The notes under the pieces were generated by a model. It was given only the letters and a program-made list of their open reading frames with translations, did not search any database and was not told the origin of the DNA. A stretch of DNA of 64,000 nucleotides from assembly GCF_027627575.1 (NCBI RefSeq), contig NZ_CP114065.1, positions 6,448,001-6,512,000 of the forward strand, given 5' to 3'. The position numbers and the translations under genes were made by a program. The stretch comes from Kribbella sp. CA-293567 (GTDB lineage: Bacteria; Actinomycetota; Actinomycetes; Propionibacteriales; Kribbellaceae). Below, one piece after another: positions 44,041 through 51,719 of the stretch. Each line of letters starts with the position of its first letter. The stretch's first letter is position 1.

Positions 44041-44062
44041 TACGGACGCGTCCGTACTACGC
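44035..44062. terminator. Perfect 28-bp palindrome at the cassette end
   Basis: A spacerless palindrome (arms GCGTAGTACGGACG and complement) that contains the TAG stop of the M50 gene. It may be the operon terminator; a protein-binding or recombination site is also possible because the mdh relic begins 26 bp further on. Confidence 0.55.
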
Positions 44063-44087
44063 CGGCGTCAGTTGGAGATGATCAGGT

Positions 44088-44137
44088 CGACGGCTCGTAC
44101 GACGTCCCGGAGGGCCTGATCTCGTCCTGCTCGGCTG
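44088..44137 (+). pseudogene. Relic of the mdh 3' end
   Basis: Positions 44088-44128 are identical over 41 bp to mdh 40043-40083 and are joined directly to a copy of 40217-40225, the last codons before the mdh stop. The join falls at a CCT shared by 40081-40083 and 40214-40216, so 133 bp were lost at a 3-bp microhomology. The fragment is in the same direction as mdh, lacks its stop codon and is not translated. It ends 7 bp before the stop of the convergent glycosyltransferase gene. Confidence 0.93.
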
Positions 44138-44143
44138 CCCCCT

Positions 44144-46234
44144 TCAGGTCCGGTCAAGGAAGGACGACAGCGCCTCGACGGCGCGCCGCTCGTCGCCGGG
44201 GCTCTCGATCACCGGCAGCAACCGGCTGCCCTCGACCTCGTCGAGCAGAGCGGGATCGGTCACGAACAACTGACCCTGGTAGTCCTTCAGCAGTTCCCGC
44301 GTCACCGGCCAGCCCGGTCCGTCGAGTTCCGGGCCGTGGATCACGACCGCATGCTTGATCCCGGCCGAGTCCAGGAACCTCAGGTCCCTGGTGAACCCGT
44401 CGGTCGAACCCGCCCCGAGGATCGCCCGGCCGGACTCGAACAGCACATGGCTGACGTGGCCGGCCAGATAGTCACCCAGCTCCACCCGCCAGCCGGTCTT
44501 CGTCCCGTACTCCGCCTCGGTGGCCGTGCGATCCGCCGAGAGCGGGGCCGACTCGGCCACGGCGCGCCACTGGACCTGGAACGACTCGGCCTGGAACTCG
44601 GGCCGGTGACTCTCGATCGCGCGCGCCCAGCTCGTCGCCCGGCCCGCGGTGTTCATCGGGCCGATCAGCACCCGTGGCTGGACCGGCGGCCGCTCGACGA
44701 GCTCCAGTTCCCGGCCCAGCAGCTCGCCGTACAGCTTGCGCAGTTCGGCGGCCTGGCCTTCCCACGACACCTCCAGCTGGAACTCCGGCCGGCTCGCCTG
44801 TTCGCGGTACGGCGCCGGGTCGGCCAGGACCTTGCGGACCTTGTCGGCCAGGTCGGCCGGGTCCTCCACCGCGAAGGCCTCGCCGATCCCGGTCCGCTCG
44901 ACGAACTCGGTCAGGCTGGGCATGTCGCTGGTGATCACCGGCAGCCCGGCGAAGATGTACTCGAAGACCTTGTTGGGCAGCGCCATCTCGTGGCTCGGGT
45001 AGCGCAGGATCGGGATCAGGCCGATGTCCGCGGTCCGCAGGAACGCGACCACCTCCTCCGGTCCGACCGGGTCGAGGTAGTGCACCCGCTCGGTGACGCC
45101 GAGGGAGGCCGCCAGCTTGCGCAGTTCGCGGACCGGCCCGATGTCGATCGACGGGACGCAGACCACCGCGAGGTGCACGTCCGGCAGCATCGGCAGCGCC
45201 TGTACCGCGGTCTCGACGCCGCGGGCCCTGGTGACGCCGCCGCTGTAGACGATCAGCGGCACCTCCGCGGCCAGGCCGGTCCGGCTCCGCAGGTCCGGCA
45301 CCTCGACCGCGGTCTCCGACCGGCTCGGCGTGTTGAAGATGACCGTCGGTTCGCGGTCCAGTTTGTACCGCTGGTGCAGCGTGCGGGCGATCGCCGGGCT
45401 GACCGTGATCACCCGCTCGGCGGCACCGATGTACTCCCGCTCGTGCCCCGCCCAGGCCGAGATGAAGCGCGGCGTGCGGGCGTCGTACCGGGAGAGACCG
45501 GCGACGTACTCGTGGGCGTCGTAGACGACCTTCAGGTCGCGGCCGCGGAGCTTGGCGCGGCCGGCCGCGCGGGCCGCCACCCCGACCAGATGCATGTCGT
45601 GGGCGTGCAGGACGTCGGGGGCCAGTTCGTCGAGGACCTGACCGAAGATCTGCTCGTAGTCGTAGGCCTCGGGGACCACCGACCGCCACCGCGACAGCCG
45701 CTGGGTCCGGGCCACGCGGGCGTCGTACCAGGCCCAGGTCTTGGCGAACCAGGTGTGCTGATTTCCGGCGAAACGGCTGTGCAGCCGTATCCGGGTGCCG
45801 GCCAGTCGCAGCATCCGCTGCCTGACGCCACGGTCGAGGACGCCCAACCGGTACCGGACCGGGCCCGACCTCTTGGCCTGCCGGGCGGCCAGCGCCTGCC
45901 CGGATTCGGCCTTCAGGTCGGCCTGGCGGGCGGCGATCCAGGCACTGCGGGCCAGCACTTCGGCCCTGGTCTGCTGACCGAGCAGCGGCAGTCGGCGGGC
46001 CCGGCGGCGAGCGCGGCGGCGGGCCCGGTCTTCCCGGAGCGGGAACGCGCCGGGCAGTCTCGCCATCACCGTGCTGCCGTCCAGGCAGTTGAGGGACAGG
46101 ACGCCGTTCGGAGCCACCCCGAGCAGCGTCACCCGTACGCCGGTGCGGGCGATCGCGATGGCTTCTTTCAGCACTCTGCTGTCGTTCTCGATGCCATTGG
46201 CGACCATCATCACGACATGTTGTGCAGTGGTCAC
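44144..46234 (-). CDS. Glycosyltransferase, family 4-like (large)
   Basis: A 696-residue GT-B-fold protein. The middle holds the usual group 1 features: VVYDAHEYVAGLSRYD, a nucleotide-sugar lobe from PLIVYSGGVTRARG to a EX7E-like segment FEYIFAGLPVITSDMPSL. The N-terminus (HVVMMVANGIENDSRVLKEA) is the acceptor lobe start; an Arg/Ala-rich insert (about 55-150) and a C-terminal 200-residue extension (after RVLIGPMNTAGRATSW) make it longer than usual. I chose GTG 46232-46234 with GAGGGA upstream; the open frame before it is not coding. Acceptor and sugar unknown; a cell-surface polysaccharide role is likely. Confidence 0.85.
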   Translation of the reverse strand: MTTAQHVVMMVANGIENDSRVLKEAIAIARTGVRVTLLGVAPNGVLSLNCLDGSTVMARLPGAFPLREDRARRRARRRARRLPLLGQQTRAEVLARSAWIAARQADLKAESGQALAARQAKRSGPVRYRLGVLDRGVRQRMLRLAGTRIRLHSRFAGNQHTWFAKTWAWYDARVARTQRLSRWRSVVPEAYDYEQIFGQVLDELAPDVLHAHDMHLVGVAARAAGRAKLRGRDLKVVYDAHEYVAGLSRYDARTPRFISAWAGHEREYIGAAERVITVSPAIARTLHQRYKLDREPTVIFNTPSRSETAVEVPDLRSRTGLAAEVPLIVYSGGVTRARGVETAVQALPMLPDVHLAVVCVPSIDIGPVRELRKLAASLGVTERVHYLDPVGPEEVVAFLRTADIGLIPILRYPSHEMALPNKVFEYIFAGLPVITSDMPSLTEFVERTGIGEAFAVEDPADLADKVRKVLADPAPYREQASRPEFQLEVSWEGQAAELRKLYGELLGRELELVERPPVQPRVLIGPMNTAGRATSWARAIESHRPEFQAESFQVQWRAVAESAPLSADRTATEAEYGTKTGWRVELGDYLAGHVSHVLFESGRAILGAGSTDGFTRDLRFLDSAGIKHAVVIHGPELDGPGWPVTRELLKDYQGQLFVTDPALLDEVEGSRLLPVIESPGDERRAVEALSSFLDRT

Positions 46235-46579
46235 GGAGTCCCTCGAGTTCGGCGGTCTGTTGACCAGTCGGTGTCTTAGCGGTCCAGACCGGTTCCCGGT
46301 CATACTACGTAGATGCCTGGGAGACCCTCGGGGTTGCCGATTTGTGCCACACAATCGAGACCTGAGTGCCGCCCGCGAGGAATTCGATCGTGATCGAACC
46401 GTGCTCGCGTACTACTAGGACGCGACCAAGCGGCTCCGAGGTTGCATCTGGTCCGGACCGGAATCGGCGAGGTCCCGGAATCGCCATGCCGACTCCGGAA
46501 CCTGCGCGGTACGTAGCGGAACTCAGAACTGTTGCTTGCCGGTCCCTGATTTGCAGGAAGCTGCAACGAGACCGGTCGG
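46235..46579. other. 345-bp gap without a convincing gene
   Basis: Base composition and third-position use are less biased than in the neighbours. One imperfect hairpin is visible (CGCGAG 46374-46379 with CTCGCG 46404-46409, inner stem TTCGATC 46383-46389 with GATCGAA 46392-46398). A 60-codon leftward frame at 46305-46487 exists but lacks high-GC third positions, so I do not call it. It probably holds the glycosyltransferase promoter and decayed sequence. Confidence 0.4.
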
Positions 46580-46849
46580 CTAGTTGGGGATGATCAGGCC
46601 GAGCAGCGCGACCGCGGCGCCGACGCCGGCGAGCAGGACGATGTCGAACATCCGGCCGCGGACCCGGAGCAGGCCGGCCGCGTTGTCACTGAGGCTGACC
46701 CGCAGCAGGGCCGCGAGCAGGACGCCGCCGGCGAAGATCAGGATGCCGTTGCGCCAGTCGTGGAAGGTGAGGGTGATCAGCCCGGCGACCGCGACCAGTC
46801 CGGACAGTGCCAGCGGCCACTCGCTGCGCCGCTCGGCCTCGCCGGCCAT
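46580..46849 (-). CDS. DUF3017 membrane protein
   Basis: An 89-residue protein with three hydrophobic helices, matching the small actinobacterial DUF3017 family that is encoded beside folD. Its ATG shares one base with the folD stop (TGATG), so it is translated after folD. Function is unknown; the steady linkage suggests co-expression rather than a shared pathway. Confidence 0.85.
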   Translation of the reverse strand: MAGEAERRSEWPLALSGLVAVAGLITLTFHDWRNGILIFAGGVLLAALLRVSLSDNAAGLLRVRGRMFDIVLLAGVGAAVALLGLIIPN

Positions 46850-47715
46850 CAGTCGGTCGCGACCGACAGGGCAGCCTCGGCCGCCTCGACGACGTTGGTG
46901 AGCAGCATCGCGCGGGTCATCGGGCCGATGCCGCCGGGCATCGGGGCGATCCAGGCCGCGACTTCGCGGGCCGCGTCCTCAACGTCGCCGACGATCTTGC
47001 CCTCGGCGTTGCGGCTGGTGCCCACGTCGAGCAGGACGGCGCCCGGCTTGACCATGTCGGCCGTGATCAGCCCGGCCGAGCCGGCCGCGGCGATCACGAT
47101 GTCGCCGGTCCGGACGACGGCGGCCAGGTCCTTGGTGCCGGTGTGGCACTGGGTGACGGTCGCGTTCTCCGAGCGCCGGGTGAACAGCAGACCCATCGGG
47201 CGGCCCGCCGTGACACCGCGGCCGACGACGACCACGTGAGCGCCGGCGATCGGTACGTCGTACCGGCGGAGGATCTCGACGCAGCCCTTGGGCGTGCACG
47301 GCAACGGACCGTCCTGACCGAGCACGAGCTTGCCGAGGCTCATCGGGTGCAGTCCGTCGGCGTCCTTGTCCGGGTCGATCAGACCGAGGATCTCGTTGGT
47401 GTCGACGTGCTTGGGCAGCGGCAGCTGGACGATGAAGCCGGTGCAGTCCGGGTTCTCGTTGAGCTCGCGGACCTTGGCCGCGATCTGGTCCTGCGTCGCG
47501 GTGGCGGGCAGCTCGACCTGGATCGAGGAGATCCCGACCGCCGCGCAGTCGCGGTGCTTGCCGGCCACGTAGGCCCGGCTGCCCGGGTCGTCGCCGACCA
47601 GGATCGTGCCGAGCCCGGGCACGACGCCCTGCTCGGCGAGCTTTGCCACCCGGACCGCCAGCTCGCTCTTGATCGCCGCCGCGGTCGCTTTTCCGTCCAG
47701 AATCTCCGCCGTCAC
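46849..47715 (-). CDS. folD: Methylenetetrahydrofolate dehydrogenase/cyclohydrolase
   Basis: A 288-residue bifunctional FolD, interconverting 5,10-methylene- and 10-formyl-tetrahydrofolate. The catalytic YVAGKHRDC (Tyr49..Lys53) and [13 protein letters not shown] are intact, as is the cofactor region [14 protein letters not shown]. Start is GTG 47713-47715 ([10 protein letters not shown]); the open frame beyond it runs into the TetR promoter. It supplies one-carbon units, partly for purH and purN nearby. Confidence 0.96.
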   Translation of the reverse strand: MTAEILDGKATAAAIKSELAVRVAKLAEQGVVPGLGTILVGDDPGSRAYVAGKHRDCAAVGISSIQVELPATATQDQIAAKVRELNENPDCTGFIVQLPLPKHVDTNEILGLIDPDKDADGLHPMSLGKLVLGQDGPLPCTPKGCVEILRRYDVPIAGAHVVVVGRGVTAGRPMGLLFTRRSENATVTQCHTGTKDLAAVVRTGDIVIAAAGSAGLITADMVKPGAVLLDVGTSRNAEGKIVGDVEDAAREVAAWIAPMPGGIGPMTRAMLLTNVVEAAEAALSVATD

Positions 47716-47766
47716 AACACCGGAGTCTGCCAGGCCGGGGCGCGGAAGCGTGAACTGGCGCACAAT

Positions 47767-47803
47767 CCTGACCGATCGGTTGAAAACTGGCCGAGCGGTC
47801 AGG
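47767..47803. promoter_or_regulatory. Candidate TetR operator in the folD/TetR divergent region
   Basis: CCTGACCG (47767-47774) and CGGTCAGG (47796-47803) are exact inverted arms, and the left arm overlaps a 10-bp palindrome ACCGATCGGT (47771-47780). They lie 13-49 bp before the TetR start, the usual place for autoregulation. Confidence 0.55.
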
Positions 47804-47815
47804 ATGATGGGGCCC

Positions 47816-48430
47816 ATGGCAACCACAGCGGTCCGGGACCGCACCCGGCGCGAGATCGTCCAGCAGGCGATGGCGTTGTTCCAGGCCAACGGCTACGCGG
47901 CGACCTCACTGCAGGACATCGCCACCGCGGCCGGCTGCTCCAAGGCGACCGTGCTCTACCACTTCAACGGCAAGGCCGCGGTCCTCGCGGCGGTGCTGGA
48001 GCCGTCGCACGCCGCGCTGGTGAGCCTGCTCGACGAGGTCGGCCGGCTGCCCGCCGCCGAGGCCCAGCAACTGGCGATCAAGCGGTTCGTCGAGGTCGCC
48101 GTCCAGTTCCGCGGAGTGATCAGCGTCCTGCAGGACGTGCTGCCGAAGATCGAGGAGATGCCCGAGTTCACCGAACTGATCAGCAAAGGCATCCAGCTCA
48201 CCGTGATCATGGCCGGCGGCCCCGACGACCAGCTCGAGATCGACCTCGCCCAGTTCGCCGTCAACGGCCTGCTCGGCGAGTGCCGGCATCCGGGCGAGCG
48301 CACCGACGCGGAACTCCAGGCGCTGTGCGACACGGCTCTGCGGCGCCTGCTCCGCCCACCGACAGCCCCTCGCAGTACCAGTAGTACGTCTTCCCTGCCA
48401 GCCCACACCAGTGAAACGGACGCTCTCTGA
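47816..48430 (+). CDS. TetR-family transcriptional regulator
   Basis: A 204-residue repressor with an N-terminal helix-turn-helix (about 10-55: [20 protein letters not shown], then [15 protein letters not shown]) and an alpha-helical ligand domain. A Ser/Thr-rich tail ends it. Its stop overlaps the start of the MMPL transporter gene (TGATG), so it most likely controls that exporter and itself through the palindromes just upstream. Confidence 0.9.
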   Translation: MATTAVRDRTRREIVQQAMALFQANGYAATSLQDIATAAGCSKATVLYHFNGKAAVLAAVLEPSHAALVSLLDEVGRLPAAEAQQLAIKRFVEVAVQFRGVISVLQDVLPKIEEMPEFTELISKGIQLTVIMAGGPDDQLEIDLAQFAVNGLLGECRHPGERTDAELQALCDTALRRLLRPPTAPRSTSSTSSLPAHTSETDAL

Positions 48431-50592
48431 TGGCCAACCTCCTGTACCGGCTCGGCCGGTTCTCCTACCAGCGGCGCCGGCTCGTCGCGGCGATCTGGAC
48501 CTTCGTCCTGGTCGCGCTCGGCGTCGGCGCGCTGACGCTCGGCGGGTCGACCTCGAACACCTTCTCGATCCCCGGCACCGAGTCGCAGCGAGCCCTGGAC
48601 GCACTGTCGAAGGACCTGCCGTCCGCCAGCGGGGCTTCCGCGTCGGTGGTTGTGAAGGCGCCCGAGGGCAAGACGCTGATGGACCCGGCGGTGAAGGCCG
48701 CGGTCGGCGCGACGGTGACGCAGGTCGCCAAGGTGCCGGAGGTGATCGCCGCCATCGATCCCTTCACCAGCAAGGCGATCAGCCCCGACGGCAGGACGGG
48801 TCTGATCAGCGTCCAGTTCGACAAGGCCGCCGACGAGTTGTCGAAGGACAGCACCGAGGCGTACGACAACCTGAAGTCGCTCAGTACGGGTGACCTGCAG
48901 GTGGTGCCGGGTGGGCAGGTGGTCGGCGGACCACCGGAGATCGGCTCCACCGAGGCGATCGGCGTCGCGGTCGCGGCCGTCGTACTGGTGGTGACGTTCG
49001 GCTCGCTGGTCGCGGCCGGGATGACTCTGCTGACCGCGCTGCTCGGCGTACTGGCCGGGATGGCCGGGCTGTTCATCGTCACCTCGTTCACCGAGGTCTC
49101 CTCGACCGCCCCGATCCTGGCACTGATGCTCGGACTCGCGGTCGGGATCGACTATGCGTTGTTCATCAGCTCGCGGCACCGGTCGCAGCTGGCGGCGGGG
49201 ATGGACGAGGAGGAGTCGGTGGCGCGGGCGACCGCGACCGCCGGGTCGGCCGTGACGTTCGCCGGGGCGACCGTGGTGATCGCGCTGGCCGGGTTGAGCG
49301 TGGTCGGCGTTCCGTTCCTGACCGCGATGGGCCTGGCCGCGGCGGCGACCGTGCTGACCGCGGTACTGGTGGCTCTGACGCTGCTGCCGGCTCTGCTCGG
49401 CTTCATGGGCCGCAAGGTACTGCCGCGCAAGCTCCGCAAGACCGCCGCCGCTCCCGCGGTCGAGGGCTTCGGCTTCCGCTGGGCCCGGTTCGTGACCCGG
49501 TTCCGTATCCCGATCGTTGCCGTCGGCATCATTGGTCTCGGGGTCCTGGCGATCCCGACGCAGGACATGCGGCTCGCGCTGCCCGACGGCGCGACGGCCG
49601 CGGCCGGTACCAACCAGCGCGTCGCCTACGACCTGTCCGCGGAGGCCTTCGGTCCTGGCTCCAACGGGCCGCTGGTGGTGGTGGTGAAGAGCGACAGCGC
49701 CGCGACCTCGGCCGCGCTGGTCGGGCAGGTCAGCGCCAAGGCCAAGGGGCTCGCGGACGTGGTCGCCGTTCAGCCCGGCCCGGCGAGCAAGGACGGCTCG
49801 ACCCAGCTGGTCAGCGTGATCCCGAAGAGCGGGCCGGCCTCCCAGGAGACCGCCGACCTGGTGAAGAACCTGCGCGACACCGTCCGGCCGCTGGAGACCG
49901 GTGGCAGCACGATCTCGATCACCGGTAACACCGCCATCGGCGTCGACGTGTCGAACAAGCTGACCGCCGCGCTGCCGGTCTACCTGCTGATCGTGATCGG
50001 GCTGTCGTTCCTGCTGTTGCTGCTGGCGTTCCGGTCGATCCTGGTTCCGCTGAAGGCGACGCTGGGCTTCCTGCTGACCATCGGCGCCACCTTCGGCATC
50101 ACCGTCGCGGTCTTCCAGAACGGCTGGGGCGCGTCGCTGTTCGGCGTCGACTCCCCCGGACCGCTGGTCAGCTTCCTGCCGATCATCATGATGGGCATCC
50201 TGTTCGGGCTGGCGATGGACTACGAGGTGTTCATCGTCTCCCGGGTCCGGGAGGAGTTCGTGCACGGCAAGCACGCGACCGAGGCGACCATCCAGGGCGT
50301 CGGTCACGGCGCCCGGGTGGTGACGGCGGCCGCGCTGATCATGGCCGCGGTGTTCGCCGGCTTCATCCTGGTGCACGACCCGATCATCAAGACGATCGGC
50401 TTCGGGCTGACCGTCGGCGTGCTGATCGACGCCTTCGTGGTCCGGATGGCGATCGTGCCGGCGGTGCTGTCACTGCTCGGTGACCGCGCCTGGGCCTTCC
50501 CGAAGTGGCTGGACCGGATCACCCCGAAGGTCGACATCGAGGGCGACTCGCTGCAGACCCCGAAGGAGCAGCACCTGGTCACCGCCGACTGA
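48430..50592 (+). CDS. MMPL-family RND transporter
   Basis: A 720-residue exporter with the 12-helix MMPL plan: helix 1 near 20-40, a soluble loop, helices 2-6, a second soluble loop (about 375-510), helices 8-12. The proton-relay signatures GLAVGIDYALFISSRHR (about 235-251) and GLAMDYEVFIVSRVREE (about 593-609) each carry the Asp-Tyr pair. Relatives export lipids or drugs; with its own TetR partner a drug or fatty-acid-like ligand is plausible. No lipid biosynthesis genes are adjacent. Confidence 0.92.
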   Translation: MANLLYRLGRFSYQRRRLVAAIWTFVLVALGVGALTLGGSTSNTFSIPGTESQRALDALSKDLPSASGASASVVVKAPEGKTLMDPAVKAAVGATVTQVAKVPEVIAAIDPFTSKAISPDGRTGLISVQFDKAADELSKDSTEAYDNLKSLSTGDLQVVPGGQVVGGPPEIGSTEAIGVAVAAVVLVVTFGSLVAAGMTLLTALLGVLAGMAGLFIVTSFTEVSSTAPILALMLGLAVGIDYALFISSRHRSQLAAGMDEEESVARATATAGSAVTFAGATVVIALAGLSVVGVPFLTAMGLAAAATVLTAVLVALTLLPALLGFMGRKVLPRKLRKTAAAPAVEGFGFRWARFVTRFRIPIVAVGIIGLGVLAIPTQDMRLALPDGATAAAGTNQRVAYDLSAEAFGPGSNGPLVVVVKSDSAATSAALVGQVSAKAKGLADVVAVQPGPASKDGSTQLVSVIPKSGPASQETADLVKNLRDTVRPLETGGSTISITGNTAIGVDVSNKLTAALPVYLLIVIGLSFLLLLLAFRSILVPLKATLGFLLTIGATFGITVAVFQNGWGASLFGVDSPGPLVSFLPIIMMGILFGLAMDYEVFIVSRVREEFVHGKHATEATIQGVGHGARVVTAAALIMAAVFAGFILVHDPIIKTIGFGLTVGVLIDAFVVRMAIVPAVLSLLGDRAWAFPKWLDRITPKVDIEGDSLQTPKEQHLVTAD

Positions 50593-50609
50593 CCGGAATG
50601 ACGGCGGGC

Positions 50610-50646
50610 TTGTCGCGGTTGAGTCGGATAGTTTATTCTTGAACTA
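50610..50646 (+). promoter_or_regulatory. Pirin promoter with overlapping palindrome
   Basis: TTGTCG (50610-50615), 18 bp, TATTCT (50634-50639) could be the promoter. The -10 lies inside TAGTT-N8-AACTA (50629-50646), a site of the kind bound by MarR-type repressors. Confidence 0.45.
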
Positions 50647-50666
50647 CCTCGACCAAGGAGCCGAAC

Positions 50667-51653
50667 ATGCCCGCCGTCACCGTCAGCGACATCACCGTTC
50701 TGCCGCGCGTCCACCAGCCCGACCCGGCCGTCGCCCGGGAGCGGGCAGTGCGCTCGGTGACCACGGCACCGACCGGCTACGAGGGCGAAGGCTTCCCGGT
50801 CCGCCGGGCGTTCGCCGGCGTGGACATGAAGGACCTCGACCCGTTCATCCACATGGACCAGATGGGCGAGGTCGAGTACGCGCCGGGCGAGCCCAAGGGC
50901 ACTCCGTGGCACCCGCACCGCGGCTTCGAGACCGTCACCTACATGCTCGACGGGATCATGGAGCACCAGGACTCCCAGGGTGGTGGCGGTGTCATCTCCA
51001 ACGGCGACACCCAGTGGATGACCGCCGGCAGCGGCCTGCTGCACATCGAGACGCCGCCGGAGCACCTGGTGCTGAGCGGCGGGCTCTTCCACGGCGTACA
51101 GCTGTGGGTGAACCTGCCCAGGGCGCAGAAGTGGGCGGCACCGAAGTACCAGGACATCCGTGGCGGTGACTCGGCACTGCTGTCGACCGCCGACGGCGGC
51201 GCGCTGATCCGGGTGATCGCGGGCTCTGTCGACGGGCACGAAGGTCCCGGTTCGACGAACACCCCGATCGCCCTGGTGCACGCCACCGTCAGCCCCGGCG
51301 CCGAACTGGTGCTGCCGTGGCAGCCGGACTACAACGCGCTCGTCTACGTGCTCGCCGGCCAGGGCACCGTCGGCGCCGACCGCCGCCCGATCCGCAAGGG
51401 CCAGCTCGCCGTGTTCGGCCCGGGCGACACCATCCGTACGTCGGCCGCGCTCACCCAGCCGTCGGCCGAGCCGAACCTCGACGTCATCGTCCTCGGCGGC
51501 CGCCCGATCCGGGAGCCGATCGCGATGGCCGGCCCCTTCGTGATGAACACCCGCGAGGAGGTCGTGCAGGCCTTCGAGGACTTCCAGGCCGGCAAGCTCG
51601 GCACCATCCCCGCCGTCCACGGCCTCGGCACGGACCTGCACGAGTCCAACTGA
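50667..51653 (+). CDS. Pirin family protein
   Basis: A 328-residue bicupin. The N-terminal cupin keeps the metal ligands HPHRGFETVTY (about 71-81: His71, His73) and a further His/Glu pair in HIETPPEH; the C-terminal cupin is degenerate. Bacterial pirins are Fe-dependent, some with quercetinase activity, others bind pyruvate dehydrogenase. Function here is open. AAGGAG precedes the ATG. It converges on the chitinase gene with a shared terminator. Confidence 0.92.
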   Translation: MPAVTVSDITVLPRVHQPDPAVARERAVRSVTTAPTGYEGEGFPVRRAFAGVDMKDLDPFIHMDQMGEVEYAPGEPKGTPWHPHRGFETVTYMLDGIMEHQDSQGGGGVISNGDTQWMTAGSGLLHIETPPEHLVLSGGLFHGVQLWVNLPRAQKWAAPKYQDIRGGDSALLSTADGGALIRVIAGSVDGHEGPGSTNTPIALVHATVSPGAELVLPWQPDYNALVYVLAGQGTVGADRRPIRKGQLAVFGPGDTIRTSAALTQPSAEPNLDVIVLGGRPIREPIAMAGPFVMNTREEVVQAFEDFQAGKLGTIPAVHGLGTDLHESN

Positions 51654-51667
51654 GCTCAGACAAGCAC

Positions 51668-51703
51668 AAACCGGCCCGGCGCTGATCGCGCCGGGCCGGT
51701 TTT
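51668..51703. terminator. Bidirectional terminator between pirin and chitinase genes
   Basis: A 15-bp perfect stem (51668-51682 with 51688-51702, AAACCGGCCCGGCGC and complement), 5-base loop, with T-runs on both outer sides. Confidence 0.9.
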
Positions 51704-51719
51704 CGTTGCTGGGTTGGGG

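Noticed and set aside
46305-46487. A 60-codon leftward frame between the glycosyltransferase and DUF3017 genes.
   Set aside because: Third codon positions are much less GC-rich than in real genes here, and no ribosome-binding site precedes the start.
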